A stretch of 64,000 nucleotides of DNA from Phycicoccus avicenniae. Its GTDB lineage: Bacteria > Actinomycetota > Actinomycetes > Actinomycetales > Dermatophilaceae. This document shows, piece by piece, positions 51,772-59,036 of this stretch (its first letter is position 1; each line of letters starts with the position of its first letter). The position numbers were made by a program, and so were the translations under genes. The DNA lies in assembly GCF_018139485.1 (NCBI RefSeq), contig NZ_JAGSNF010000019.1, forward strand, positions 1 through 64,000. Reading direction: 5' to 3'. The notes below the pieces were generated by a model. It was not told where the DNA came from, ran no database searches, and saw only the letters and a list, made by a program, of their open reading frames with translations.

Positions 51772-52326
51772 GTGAACGTCCTCGTCCTCGTCGGCAGCCT
51801 GCGCGCCGGCTCCACGAACCGCCGCCTCGCCGACGCCGCCGTCGCCCACCTGCCCGCCGGCGTCGACGCCACCGTCTTCGAGCACCTCGCCGAGCTGCCG
51901 CACTACTCCGAGGAGCTCGACCACGACGACGTGCTGCCCTCGGTCGCCCGCGACCTGCGCGAGGCCGTCGCCGACGCCGACGCGCTCCTGCTGGTCACCC
52001 CCGAGTACAACGGCTCGATGCCGAGCGCGCTGAAGAACGCCGTCGACTGGGCCTCCCGTCCCCGCGGCGCGTCGGCCGTCTCCGGGGTCCCCGCCGCCGT
52101 CCTCGGCGCGAGCGGCTCGCCCCGTGCGGCGCAGTGGGCCCGCGAGGAGGGCGTCAAGGTCCTGCGCGTCGCGGGGGCCGACGTCCTCGACGACACCGTC
52201 GGGGTCGGCGCCGCGTTCCAGGCCTTCGAGGACGGCCGGCTCTCCGACACCGCCCTCGACGCCGCGCTCCGCGACCTCGTCACCCGCCTCGCCACGCACG
52301 CGTCCCGTCGCCACGAGGCCGCCTGA
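51772..52326 (+). CDS. NAD(P)H-dependent FMN reductase
   Basis: 184-residue flavodoxin-like reductase. MNVLVLVGSLRAGSTNRRLA carries the phosphate-binding G-S-x-R-x-x-S motif, and LLLVTPEYNGSMPSALKNAV (PEYN-S-P-x-L-K-N) is the flavin-binding signature. It may supply reduced flavin; since biotin synthase needs electrons, a link with neighbouring bioB is conceivable but unproven. GGAG precedes the GTG. It sits between the two biotin gene groups, 33 bp before bioA, so it may head that transcript. Confidence 0.88.
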   Translation: MNVLVLVGSLRAGSTNRRLADAAVAHLPAGVDATVFEHLAELPHYSEELDHDDVLPSVARDLREAVADADALLLVTPEYNGSMPSALKNAVDWASRPRGASAVSGVPAAVLGASGSPRAAQWAREEGVKVLRVAGADVLDDTVGVGAAFQAFEDGRLSDTALDAALRDLVTRLATHASRRHEAA

Positions 52327-52359
52327 CCCCACCCCGGCTCCGGGCGCCATGATGGGGCC

Positions 52360-53676
52360 GTGAGCGACCTCGACCCCGACGCCCTCCTCGGGTTCGACCG
52401 CGACCACGTCTGGCACCCCTACTCCTCGGCGCTCGTCCCGAGCGAGCCCTACCTCGTCGAGTCGGCCGACGGGGTCCGCCTGCGGGTCAGGGATCGCGGC
52501 GGCGACGTCCGTGAGGTGCTCGACGCGATGAGCTCGTGGTGGTGCGCCGTGCACGGCTACCGGGTGCCCGAACTCGACGCCGCCGTCACCGACCAGCTCG
52601 GCCGGATGGCGCACGTGATGTTCGGCGGGCTCACCCACGAGCCCGCGGTCGCCCTGTCCCGTCGCCTCCTCGACCTCGCACCCGCGGGCATGGAGCGCGT
52701 CTTCCTCGCCGACTCCGGCTCGGTCTCGGTCGAGGTCGCGATGAAGGCGGCGCTGCAGTACCACCTCGCGGCGGGTCGCCGACGGACCCGCTTCCTCACG
52801 ATCCGGGGCGGCTACCACGGCGACACCTTCTCCCCGATGTCGGTGACCGACCCGGTGGGCGGCATGCACTCCCTCTTCCGGGGCGTCCTGCCCGAGCACG
52901 TCTTCGCCCCCCGCCCCCCGGCGGGCGTCGACCGGCCCGCCGACGACCCCGAGCTGCGCGCGTGGGCGGAGGAGACGACCGCCCTCTTCGCCGCGCACGC
53001 CGACGACGTCGCCGCCGTCGTCGTCGAGCCCGTGCTCCAGGGTGCCGGCGGGATGTACGCCTACAGCCCGCACGTCCTCGACGTCCTCCACGACCTCGCC
53101 CGGCGGCACGGCGCCCTCGTGGTCCACGACGAGATCGCGACCGGCTTCCACCGCACCGGCCCCCGCTGGGCGGGCGACCGGGCCGAGACCCCTCCCGACA
53201 TCCTCTGCGTCGGGAAAGCCCTCACCGGCGGCTACCTCACCCTCGCCGCGATGCTGTGCAGCCGCGAGGTCGCCGAGGGGGTGAGCCGCGGCGAGGCGGG
53301 CGCCCTCATGCACGGTCCGACGTTCATGGGCAACCCCCTGGCCTGCGCCGTCGCCGTCGCCAACCTCGACCTGCTCGCGTCCCGCGACACCGCCGGCGAG
53401 GTGGCCCGCGTCGAGCGCGCCCTCGTCGACGGCCTCGCACCGGCCACCTCCCTCGGGTCGGTCGCCGACGTGCGCACCCTCGGCGCGGTCGGCGTCGTCC
53501 AGCTCCACGAACCGGTGCACACCGCCGAGGTGACCGCCGCTGCCCTGGAGCGCGGGGTCTGGGTCCGCCCGTTCCGCGACGTCGTCTACACGATGCCGCC
53601 CTACGTGACGTCGGACACCGACCTCGCGACCCTCACGGCGGGGCTCGTCGGGGCCGTGGCGGCCGTCCACGGTTGA
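52360..53676 (+). CDS. bioA: Adenosylmethionine-8-amino-7-oxononanoate aminotransferase
   Basis: 438-residue class III PLP aminotransferase making diaminopelargonate. HVWHPYSSALVPSEPYLVES at the N-terminus, AMSSWWCAVHGYRVPELDAA, FLADSGSVSVEVAMKAALQY and YHGDTFSPMSVTDPVGGMHS are diagnostic for BioA. VHDEIATGFHRTGP leads to the PLP lysine in CVGKALTGGYLTLAAM. GTG start. First of bioA-bioF-bioD. Confidence 0.94.
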   Translation: MSDLDPDALLGFDRDHVWHPYSSALVPSEPYLVESADGVRLRVRDRGGDVREVLDAMSSWWCAVHGYRVPELDAAVTDQLGRMAHVMFGGLTHEPAVALSRRLLDLAPAGMERVFLADSGSVSVEVAMKAALQYHLAAGRRRTRFLTIRGGYHGDTFSPMSVTDPVGGMHSLFRGVLPEHVFAPRPPAGVDRPADDPELRAWAEETTALFAAHADDVAAVVVEPVLQGAGGMYAYSPHVLDVLHDLARRHGALVVHDEIATGFHRTGPRWAGDRAETPPDILCVGKALTGGYLTLAAMLCSREVAEGVSRGEAGALMHGPTFMGNPLACAVAVANLDLLASRDTAGEVARVERALVDGLAPATSLGSVADVRTLGAVGVVQLHEPVHTAEVTAAALERGVWVRPFRDVVYTMPPYVTSDTDLATLTAGLVGAVAAVHG

Positions 53677-53750
53677 GGCGCAGGGAAGCCCGCCGCCGGC
53701 TCCCCCGGACACCTGACGGCGTCGGCCGTCCGTGGCAGGATCGGGGGGTC

Positions 53751-54878
53751 GTGACGAGCTCGCTGGACTGGATCCGGGACGCCGCCGCGGCCCGCGAGAA
53801 GGCGGGCCTCGTGCGGCGGGTCTCGGCGTACCGTCCCGGCGACGTCGTCGACCTCGCGGGCAACGACTACCTCGGGCTGCGGCAGCACCCGGCCGTCAAG
53901 GACGCCGCGACCGCCGCCGTCGAGACGTACGGCACCGGGGCCGGCGCCTCCCGCCTCGTCACCGGGACCCTCGACGTCCACGACGAGCTCGAGGCCGCGC
54001 TCGTCGGGCTCACCGGCGCCCCCACCGCGCTCGTCACGTCGTCCGGCTACACGGCGAACCTGTCGGCCGTCTCGACGCTCGCGGACGCCGGGACGCTCAT
54101 CGTCAGCGACGAGCACGCCCACGCCTCGCTCATCGACGGGTGCCGCCTCTCCCGCGCCGCCGTCACCGTCAACCGGCACAACGACCTCGAGCACGTCGCG
54201 GAGCTGCTCGCCCGGCGGGACACCCCTCGAGCGGTCGTTGTCGCGGAGTCGGTGTACTCCGTCCTCGGTGACACCGCCCCCGTCGAGGACCTCGTCGCCC
54301 TCACCGCCGAGTCCGGGGCGATCCTCGTGCTCGACGAGGCCCACGCCCTCGGCGTCCTCGGGCCGGGCGGCGCAGGGCTCGCGTCCGCGGCCGGCGCCTG
54401 GACCGCCGAGCACGTCGTCGTCACCGGCACGTTGTCGAAGTCGTTCGCGGCCCAGGGCGGGGTGGTCCTCGCGGCGCCCGTCGTCCGCGACCACGTCGTC
54501 AACACGGCCCGGCCGTTCGTCTACGACACCGGCCTCGCGCCCGCTGCGGCCGGTGCCGCCCTCGCCGCGATCGGCGTCCTCCACGACCACCCCGAGCTCA
54601 CGGTCCGGCTCCGCGCGAACGCCACCCGCCTCGCGCAGGCGTGCGGCATCGAGGTCCCCGACGGCGCCGTGATGTCGGTGCCGATGCCGGGTCCGCACGA
54701 GACCGTCGAGGCCGTCGCCCGCGCCGCCGAGCACGGGGTGCGGGTCGGGGCGTTCCGGCCCCCGTCGACCCCGGACGGCAGCTCGCGGCTGCGGCTCACG
54801 GCCCACGCCCACCACACCGACGCCGAGCTCGACCGCGCCTGCACCGTGCTCGCCGGCCTCGTCCCGACGCCGGTCTGA
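53751..54878 (+). CDS. bioF: 8-amino-7-oxononanoate synthase
   Basis: 375-residue PLP enzyme condensing pimeloyl thioester with alanine. VVDLAGNDYLGLRQHPAVKD, then GTGAGASRLVTGTLDVHDEL, DEHAHASLIDGCRLSRA and LDEAHALGVLGPGGAG are classical; the PLP lysine is in VTGTLSKSFAAQGG. GTG preceded by a G-run. Downstream spacing to bioD is 5 bp. The pimeloyl-forming genes (bioC/bioH or others) are not in this window. Confidence 0.94.
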   Translation: MTSSLDWIRDAAAAREKAGLVRRVSAYRPGDVVDLAGNDYLGLRQHPAVKDAATAAVETYGTGAGASRLVTGTLDVHDELEAALVGLTGAPTALVTSSGYTANLSAVSTLADAGTLIVSDEHAHASLIDGCRLSRAAVTVNRHNDLEHVAELLARRDTPRAVVVAESVYSVLGDTAPVEDLVALTAESGAILVLDEAHALGVLGPGGAGLASAAGAWTAEHVVVTGTLSKSFAAQGGVVLAAPVVRDHVVNTARPFVYDTGLAPAAAGAALAAIGVLHDHPELTVRLRANATRLAQACGIEVPDGAVMSVPMPGPHETVEAVARAAEHGVRVGAFRPPSTPDGSSRLRLTAHAHHTDAELDRACTVLAGLVPTPV

Positions 54879-54883
54879 CGCCG

Positions 54884-55591
54884 GTGGCCGACCCCCGCGC
54901 ACTGCCCTCCGTCGTCCTGGTCACCGGCACCGGGACCGGAGTGGGCAAGACCGTCGCGACTGCCGCGCTCGCGGCCCTCGTCCGCGGCCGCGGCAGCTCG
55001 GTCGCCGTCGTCAAGCCGACCCAGACCGGGCTCGCCCCCCGGGAGCCGGGGGACGTCGACGACGTCGCCCGGCTCGTCGGCGCCGACCTCCCGGTCCACG
55101 AGCTGCTCCGGCTGCGCGACCCGCTCTCGCCGGAGGCGGCGGCCCGCCGCGAGGGCGTCGACCTCCCCCCGGTGGCGGTGCACGCCCGGCGGGTCACCGA
55201 GATCGCCGCCGGGCACGACGTGACCCTCGTCGAGGGGGCGGGCGGTCTGCTCGTCCGGCTCGACGCACGCGGCGGAACCCTCGCCGACCTCGGGACCGCC
55301 CTGCGGTACAAGGGCGTGTCGACCGGTGTCGTCCTCGTCGCCTCCGCGGGCCTCGGGGTGCTGAGCACCGCCGCGCTCACCGCCGAGGCGCTGGCGGCCC
55401 GGTCGCTGCCGCTCCTCGGCGTCGTCGTCGGCTCCTGGCCGGGGGAGCCCGACCTCGCCGAGACCGAGAACCTCGCCGACCTGCCCCGGGTCACCGGCGC
55501 CCCGCTCTGGGGGCGGATCCCGGCCGGGTCCGGCGCGCTCCACCCAGCGGCCTTCGCCGCCGGGCTGCCGGACTGGTTCGACATCGCCTGA
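54884..55591 (+). CDS. bioD: Dethiobiotin synthetase
   Basis: 235-residue ATP-dependent carboxylase forming the ureido ring. Walker A is LVTGTGTGVGKTVATAALA, VVKPTQTG is the substrate lysine loop and VEGAGGLLVRLD the Walker-B-like segment. GTG start five bases after bioF, so the two are co-translated. It completes the bioA-F-D group, with BioB encoded upstream doing the last step. Confidence 0.93.
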   Translation: MADPRALPSVVLVTGTGTGVGKTVATAALAALVRGRGSSVAVVKPTQTGLAPREPGDVDDVARLVGADLPVHELLRLRDPLSPEAAARREGVDLPPVAVHARRVTEIAAGHDVTLVEGAGGLLVRLDARGGTLADLGTALRYKGVSTGVVLVASAGLGVLSTAALTAEALAARSLPLLGVVVGSWPGEPDLAETENLADLPRVTGAPLWGRIPAGSGALHPAAFAAGLPDWFDIA

Positions 55592-55613
55592 GCCCCCCGG
55601 CGAGGATGGGGGC

Positions 55614-56120
55614 ATGAGCGAGCCGTACCGCGTCACCGTCGTCTGCCACGGCAACATCTGCCGGTCCCCGATGGCCGAGTTCCTCCTGCGCGAGGCCTTC
55701 GAGGACGCCGGGCTCGGCGACCGGGTCGTCGTCGACTCCGCCGGGACCTCCGACGAGGAGGCCGGGAACTCTGCGCACCGACGGACCGTCGCGACGCTGC
55801 AGCGTCACGGGCACCCCGACCTCGGCTGGTCCGAGCACCGGGCCCGGCAGTTCCGGCCCGACTGGTTCGACGACATCGACCTCGTCCTGGCCGCCGACCA
55901 CCCGCACGTCGACCGGCTCGGCCGGATCGCCCGCGACGACGCCGACCGGGACAAGGTCCGCCTCGTCCGTTCCTTCGACCCCGACGCCGTCGCCGCCGGC
56001 GAGCTCGGGATGGACGACCCCTGGTACGGCGGGGACGAGGAGTACGAGACGACGTACGAGGAGATCCGGGCCGCGACGCCCGGAATCGTCGACCACGTCC
56101 GCAGCGCGCTGGAGCGCTGA
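55614..56120 (+). CDS. Low-molecular-weight protein-tyrosine phosphatase
   Basis: 168-residue cytosolic phosphatase. The P-loop VVCHGNICRSPMAEFLL is the C-x5-R-S signature (nucleophile near residue 11) and the general acid is Asp in MDDPWYGGDEEY. Complete fold. It may act on phosphorylated tyrosine or arginine residues; no matching kinase is nearby. Only 22 bp after bioD, so read-through from the biotin operon is likely. Confidence 0.92.
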   Translation: MSEPYRVTVVCHGNICRSPMAEFLLREAFEDAGLGDRVVVDSAGTSDEEAGNSAHRRTVATLQRHGHPDLGWSEHRARQFRPDWFDDIDLVLAADHPHVDRLGRIARDDADRDKVRLVRSFDPDAVAAGELGMDDPWYGGDEEYETTYEEIRAATPGIVDHVRSALER

Positions 56121-56178
56121 GGGCCCCGGCGTCCGGACGCGGTGGGTCCGCCCCGCTGGGCTCTGGGACACTGGCCGC

Positions 56179-57630
56179 ATGCCGAGTTCGACCGCCGCCG
56201 CCGACCGCGGCCTCGCGCGCGCCCAGCCCCTCGCCGACATCGAGCCGGCGATCGCCCTCGGGGCGCTCGACGGTCGCTACCGCGGCGTCGTCGCGCCGCT
56301 CGTCGACCACCTCTCCGAGCCGGCGCTCAACCGGGCCCGGGTCCACGTCGAGGTCGAGTGGCTCATCCACCTCACCGAGCGCCAGGTCGTCCCGGGGGTC
56401 CGGCGGCTCACCGATGACGAGCAGGCCGCCCTGCGCCGGGTCGTCACGTCGTTCGGCGCCGCGGAGATCGAGGAGATGGCCGCGACCGAGCGGGTCACCC
56501 AGCACGACGTCAAGGCCGTCGAGTACTTCCTCAAGTCGCGGCTGCGCGAGATCGCGCCCGCCTCCGAGGACGCCGGGCTCGCCGAGCTCATCCACTTCTG
56601 CTGCACGAGCGAGGACATCAATAACCTGTCCTACGCGCTCATGGTCCAGGGCGCCGTCCGCGACGTCTGGCTCCCGCGGGCGCGCGACCTCGTCGACGCG
56701 CTCACGGGGATGGCACGCGACCTCGCCGAGGTCCCCCTCCTCGCCCACACCCACGGGCAGCCGGCGACCCCGACGACGATGGGCAAGGAGCTGGCCGTCC
56801 TCGCGTGGCGGCTGCGACGTCAGCTCGACCGGGTCGACGACGCCCAGTTCCTCGGCAAGATCAACGGGGCGACCGGCACGTACGGCGCGCACACCGCCGC
56901 CGTCCCGGACGCCGACTGGGAGGACGTGAGCCGGACCTTCGTCGAGCACCTCGGCCTCACGTGGAACCCGCTGACGACCCAGATCGAGAGCCACGACTGG
57001 CAGGCCGAGCTCTACGCCGACCTCGCCCGGTTCAACCGCGTCCTGCACAACATGTGCACCGACGTGTGGTCCTACATCTCGATGGGCTACTTCGCCCAGG
57101 TCCGCGGCCAGGGCACGGTCGGCTCGTCGACGATGCCGCACAAGGTCAACCCGATCCGGTTCGAGAACGCCGAGGCGAACCTCGAGGTCTCCAACGCCCT
57201 GTTCGACGTCCTCGCCGGGACCCTCGTCCAGAGCCGCCTGCAGCGCGACCTCACCGACTCCTCGATGCAGCGCAACATCGGGTCCGCCTTCGGCCACAGC
57301 CTGCTCGCCATCGACAACGCGGGCCGCGGGCTCGCCGGGCTCGACGCGGTCCCCGAGGCGATGGCCGCCGACCTCGACCGCAACTGGGAGGTCCTCGGCG
57401 AGGCCGTGCAGTCCGCGATGCGGGCGCTCGGCGCCCAGGGCGTGCCGGGGATGGAGGAGCCCTACGAGCGGCTCAAGGAGCTGACCCGCGGCCGGCGGAT
57501 CGGCCAGGAGGACCTCGTCGCGTTCGTCCAAGGGCTGGGCCTGCCGCCCGAGGTCGAGGAGCGTCTCGCGGCCATGACCCCGCTGTCGTACACCGGGCTC
57601 GCGCCCGGGCTCGTCCGCCACCTGCCGTGA
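56179..57630 (+). CDS. purB: Adenylosuccinate lyase
   Basis: 483-residue enzyme of purine synthesis, cleaving SAICAR and adenylosuccinate. The fumarase-superfamily signature GSSTMPHKVNPIRFENAEAN starts at residue 315 and holds the catalytic serine. CTSEDINNLSYALM and LAHTHGQPATPTTMGKELA give the other active-site parts. The form is the long E. coli/plant type. Its stop overlaps the GTG of the acetyltransferase (GTGA). Confidence 0.95.
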   Translation: MPSSTAAADRGLARAQPLADIEPAIALGALDGRYRGVVAPLVDHLSEPALNRARVHVEVEWLIHLTERQVVPGVRRLTDDEQAALRRVVTSFGAAEIEEMAATERVTQHDVKAVEYFLKSRLREIAPASEDAGLAELIHFCCTSEDINNLSYALMVQGAVRDVWLPRARDLVDALTGMARDLAEVPLLAHTHGQPATPTTMGKELAVLAWRLRRQLDRVDDAQFLGKINGATGTYGAHTAAVPDADWEDVSRTFVEHLGLTWNPLTTQIESHDWQAELYADLARFNRVLHNMCTDVWSYISMGYFAQVRGQGTVGSSTMPHKVNPIRFENAEANLEVSNALFDVLAGTLVQSRLQRDLTDSSMQRNIGSAFGHSLLAIDNAGRGLAGLDAVPEAMAADLDRNWEVLGEAVQSAMRALGAQGVPGMEEPYERLKELTRGRRIGQEDLVAFVQGLGLPPEVEERLAAMTPLSYTGLAPGLVRHLP

Positions 57631-58097
57631 GCGTCCTCGCGCCGATCGTCGTCGCCGACCTGGACGACCCGCGCGTCGACGCCCTCGTGGACGAGCACCT
57701 CGCGGAGATGGAGCCGACGGCGCCCGCGTGCAGCCGGCACGCCCTCACCGCGGAGCAGTTCCGCGTGCCGTCGGTCCGGCTCTGGGTCGTCGACGACGGC
57801 GGTCCGGCGCTGCTCGGGTCGGTGGCGCTGAAGGACCTCGGCGACGGGCACCTCGAGCTGAAGACGATGCGCGTCTCCCCGGCCGGACGCGGGAGCGGGC
57901 TCGGCCGCCGGCTGCTGCTCCACGCCCTCGACGCGGCGCGGGTCGGCGGCGCCACCCGGGTCAGCCTCGAGACCGGCGCGGGTGAGGTGTTCGTCCCGGC
58001 GCGGACCCTCTACCGGGCGCACGGCTTCGTCGACTGCGGGCCGTTCGGCGACTACCGCCAGGACCCGCACAGCACCTTCCTCACCCTCGCCCTCTGA
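57627..58097 (+). CDS. GNAT-family N-acetyltransferase
   Basis: 156-residue acetyl-CoA-dependent acetyltransferase. The central GSVALKDLGDGHLELKTMRV leads into the acetyl-CoA loop SPAGRGSGLGRRLLLHALDA (R/Q-x-x-G-x-G/A), and LYRAHGFVDCGPFGDY is the C-terminal strand and loop of YafP/PhnO-like members. Substrate unknown. Translationally coupled to purB by the GTGA overlap, which may only reflect compact packing. Confidence 0.9.
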   Translation: MSVLAPIVVADLDDPRVDALVDEHLAEMEPTAPACSRHALTAEQFRVPSVRLWVVDDGGPALLGSVALKDLGDGHLELKTMRVSPAGRGSGLGRRLLLHALDAARVGGATRVSLETGAGEVFVPARTLYRAHGFVDCGPFGDYRQDPHSTFLTLAL

Positions 58098-58263
58098 CCG
58101 GGGCGGTGTGGGCCGTTCTCCGGCCGCCCGACCGCTGCTCGCCGGGGCCTCGCCGGGCCACTGGTGTGGAGGATCTCCGGTGCTCCCACCCCGGAAGGGC
58201 TCCACGCCAGACGTCGTCGACGTCGTGAGCCGTCCCGTCCGCCCCGTGTGCCACAGTGGTCGG

Positions 58264-58662
58264 ATGACCGAGTCCCGCCCCGTCGACCGGACCGACGTCG
58301 ACGGCATCGCCCTCGCGCTGCCCGAGGTGGTGCGCGAGGGCACCGACGAGCGGCCGGCCTACGCGGTCCGCGGGAAGGCCTTCGTCGTGTGGCGCGGCCC
58401 CCGGAAGGACGCGGTCGACCCCGACACCGGCGAGCGGATGCCGGACGTCATCTGCATCACGGTCCCGGGCCCGGACGACGAGCAGGCGATCCTCGGCCTG
58501 GGCGAGCCGTGGTTCACGACGCCGCACGTCGACGGGGACGATCACGTCCTCGTCCGTGAGCGGGACCTGCACCGGCTCGACTACCTCGAGCTCGCCGAGA
58601 TCGTCACCGACGCCTGGGCGACCGTCGCGCCGAAGAAGCTCGTGAAGCAGCACCTGGGCTGA
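58264..58662 (+). CDS. MmcQ/YjbR family protein
   Basis: 132-residue small protein of the MmcQ/YjbR fold (CyaY-like), function unknown. LALPEVVREGTDERPAYAVRG and GKAFVVWRGP start the fold, PWFTTPHVDGDDHVLVRERD forms the middle, and YLELAEIVTDAWATVAPKKL is the terminal helix. ATG start; the 166 bp upstream hold no other gene. Confidence 0.85.
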   Translation: MTESRPVDRTDVDGIALALPEVVREGTDERPAYAVRGKAFVVWRGPRKDAVDPDTGERMPDVICITVPGPDDEQAILGLGEPWFTTPHVDGDDHVLVRERDLHRLDYLELAEIVTDAWATVAPKKLVKQHLG

Positions 58663-58689
58663 ACTGGGCCCGCGCCCGGTGTGCGCGGA

Positions 58690-58706
58690 ATACCCTAGGG
58701 GGGTAT
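58690..58706. promoter_or_regulatory. CsoR operator (copper-responsive)
   Basis: ATACCC-TAGGG-GGGTAT, the classical CsoR box TACCC...GGGTA, 10 bases before the csoR start and inside a GG-A/T-C frame. It lies exactly where repression of csoR-copA would require it. Confidence 0.9.
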
Positions 58707-58716
58707 CCTGTTGCCC

Positions 58717-59034
58717 ATGAGCGTGACCGACGACCAGGACACCGCGGCCCCCGCCCCGGGCTACAGCGAGACCAAGGACGCCCAGCTCCGCCGGCTGCGC
58801 CGGATCGAGGGCCAGGTGCGCGGCATCGCGCGGATGGTCGAGAACGACACGTACTGCATCGACGTCCTGACCCAGGTGGCCGCCGCCACCCGGGCCCTCC
58901 AGGCCGTGAGCGTCGGGCTGCTCGAGGAGCACATCGCGCACTGCGTCGTCGACGCCGCGCGCACCTCCGACGAGGCCGCCGCCGAGAAGGTCGACGAGGT
59001 CACCGCCGCCGTCACCCGACTGCTGAGGAGCTGA
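58717..59034 (+). CDS. csoR: Copper-sensing repressor CsoR
   Basis: 105-residue all-helical repressor that leaves DNA when Cu(I) binds. The copper ligands are in the right spacing: Cys in ENDTYCIDVLTQ, His 25 residues later in LLEEHIAHCVVDA and Cys four residues after that (the C-H-C set). RLRRIEGQVRGIARM is the conserved DNA-contact helix. ATG 58717 was preferred to the TTG two codons upstream. The operator sits just before the gene and copA follows 2 bp after the stop. Confidence 0.94.
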   Translation: MSVTDDQDTAAPAPGYSETKDAQLRRLRRIEGQVRGIARMVENDTYCIDVLTQVAAATRALQAVSVGLLEEHIAHCVVDAARTSDEAAAEKVDEVTAAVTRLLRS

Positions 59035-59036
59035 CG

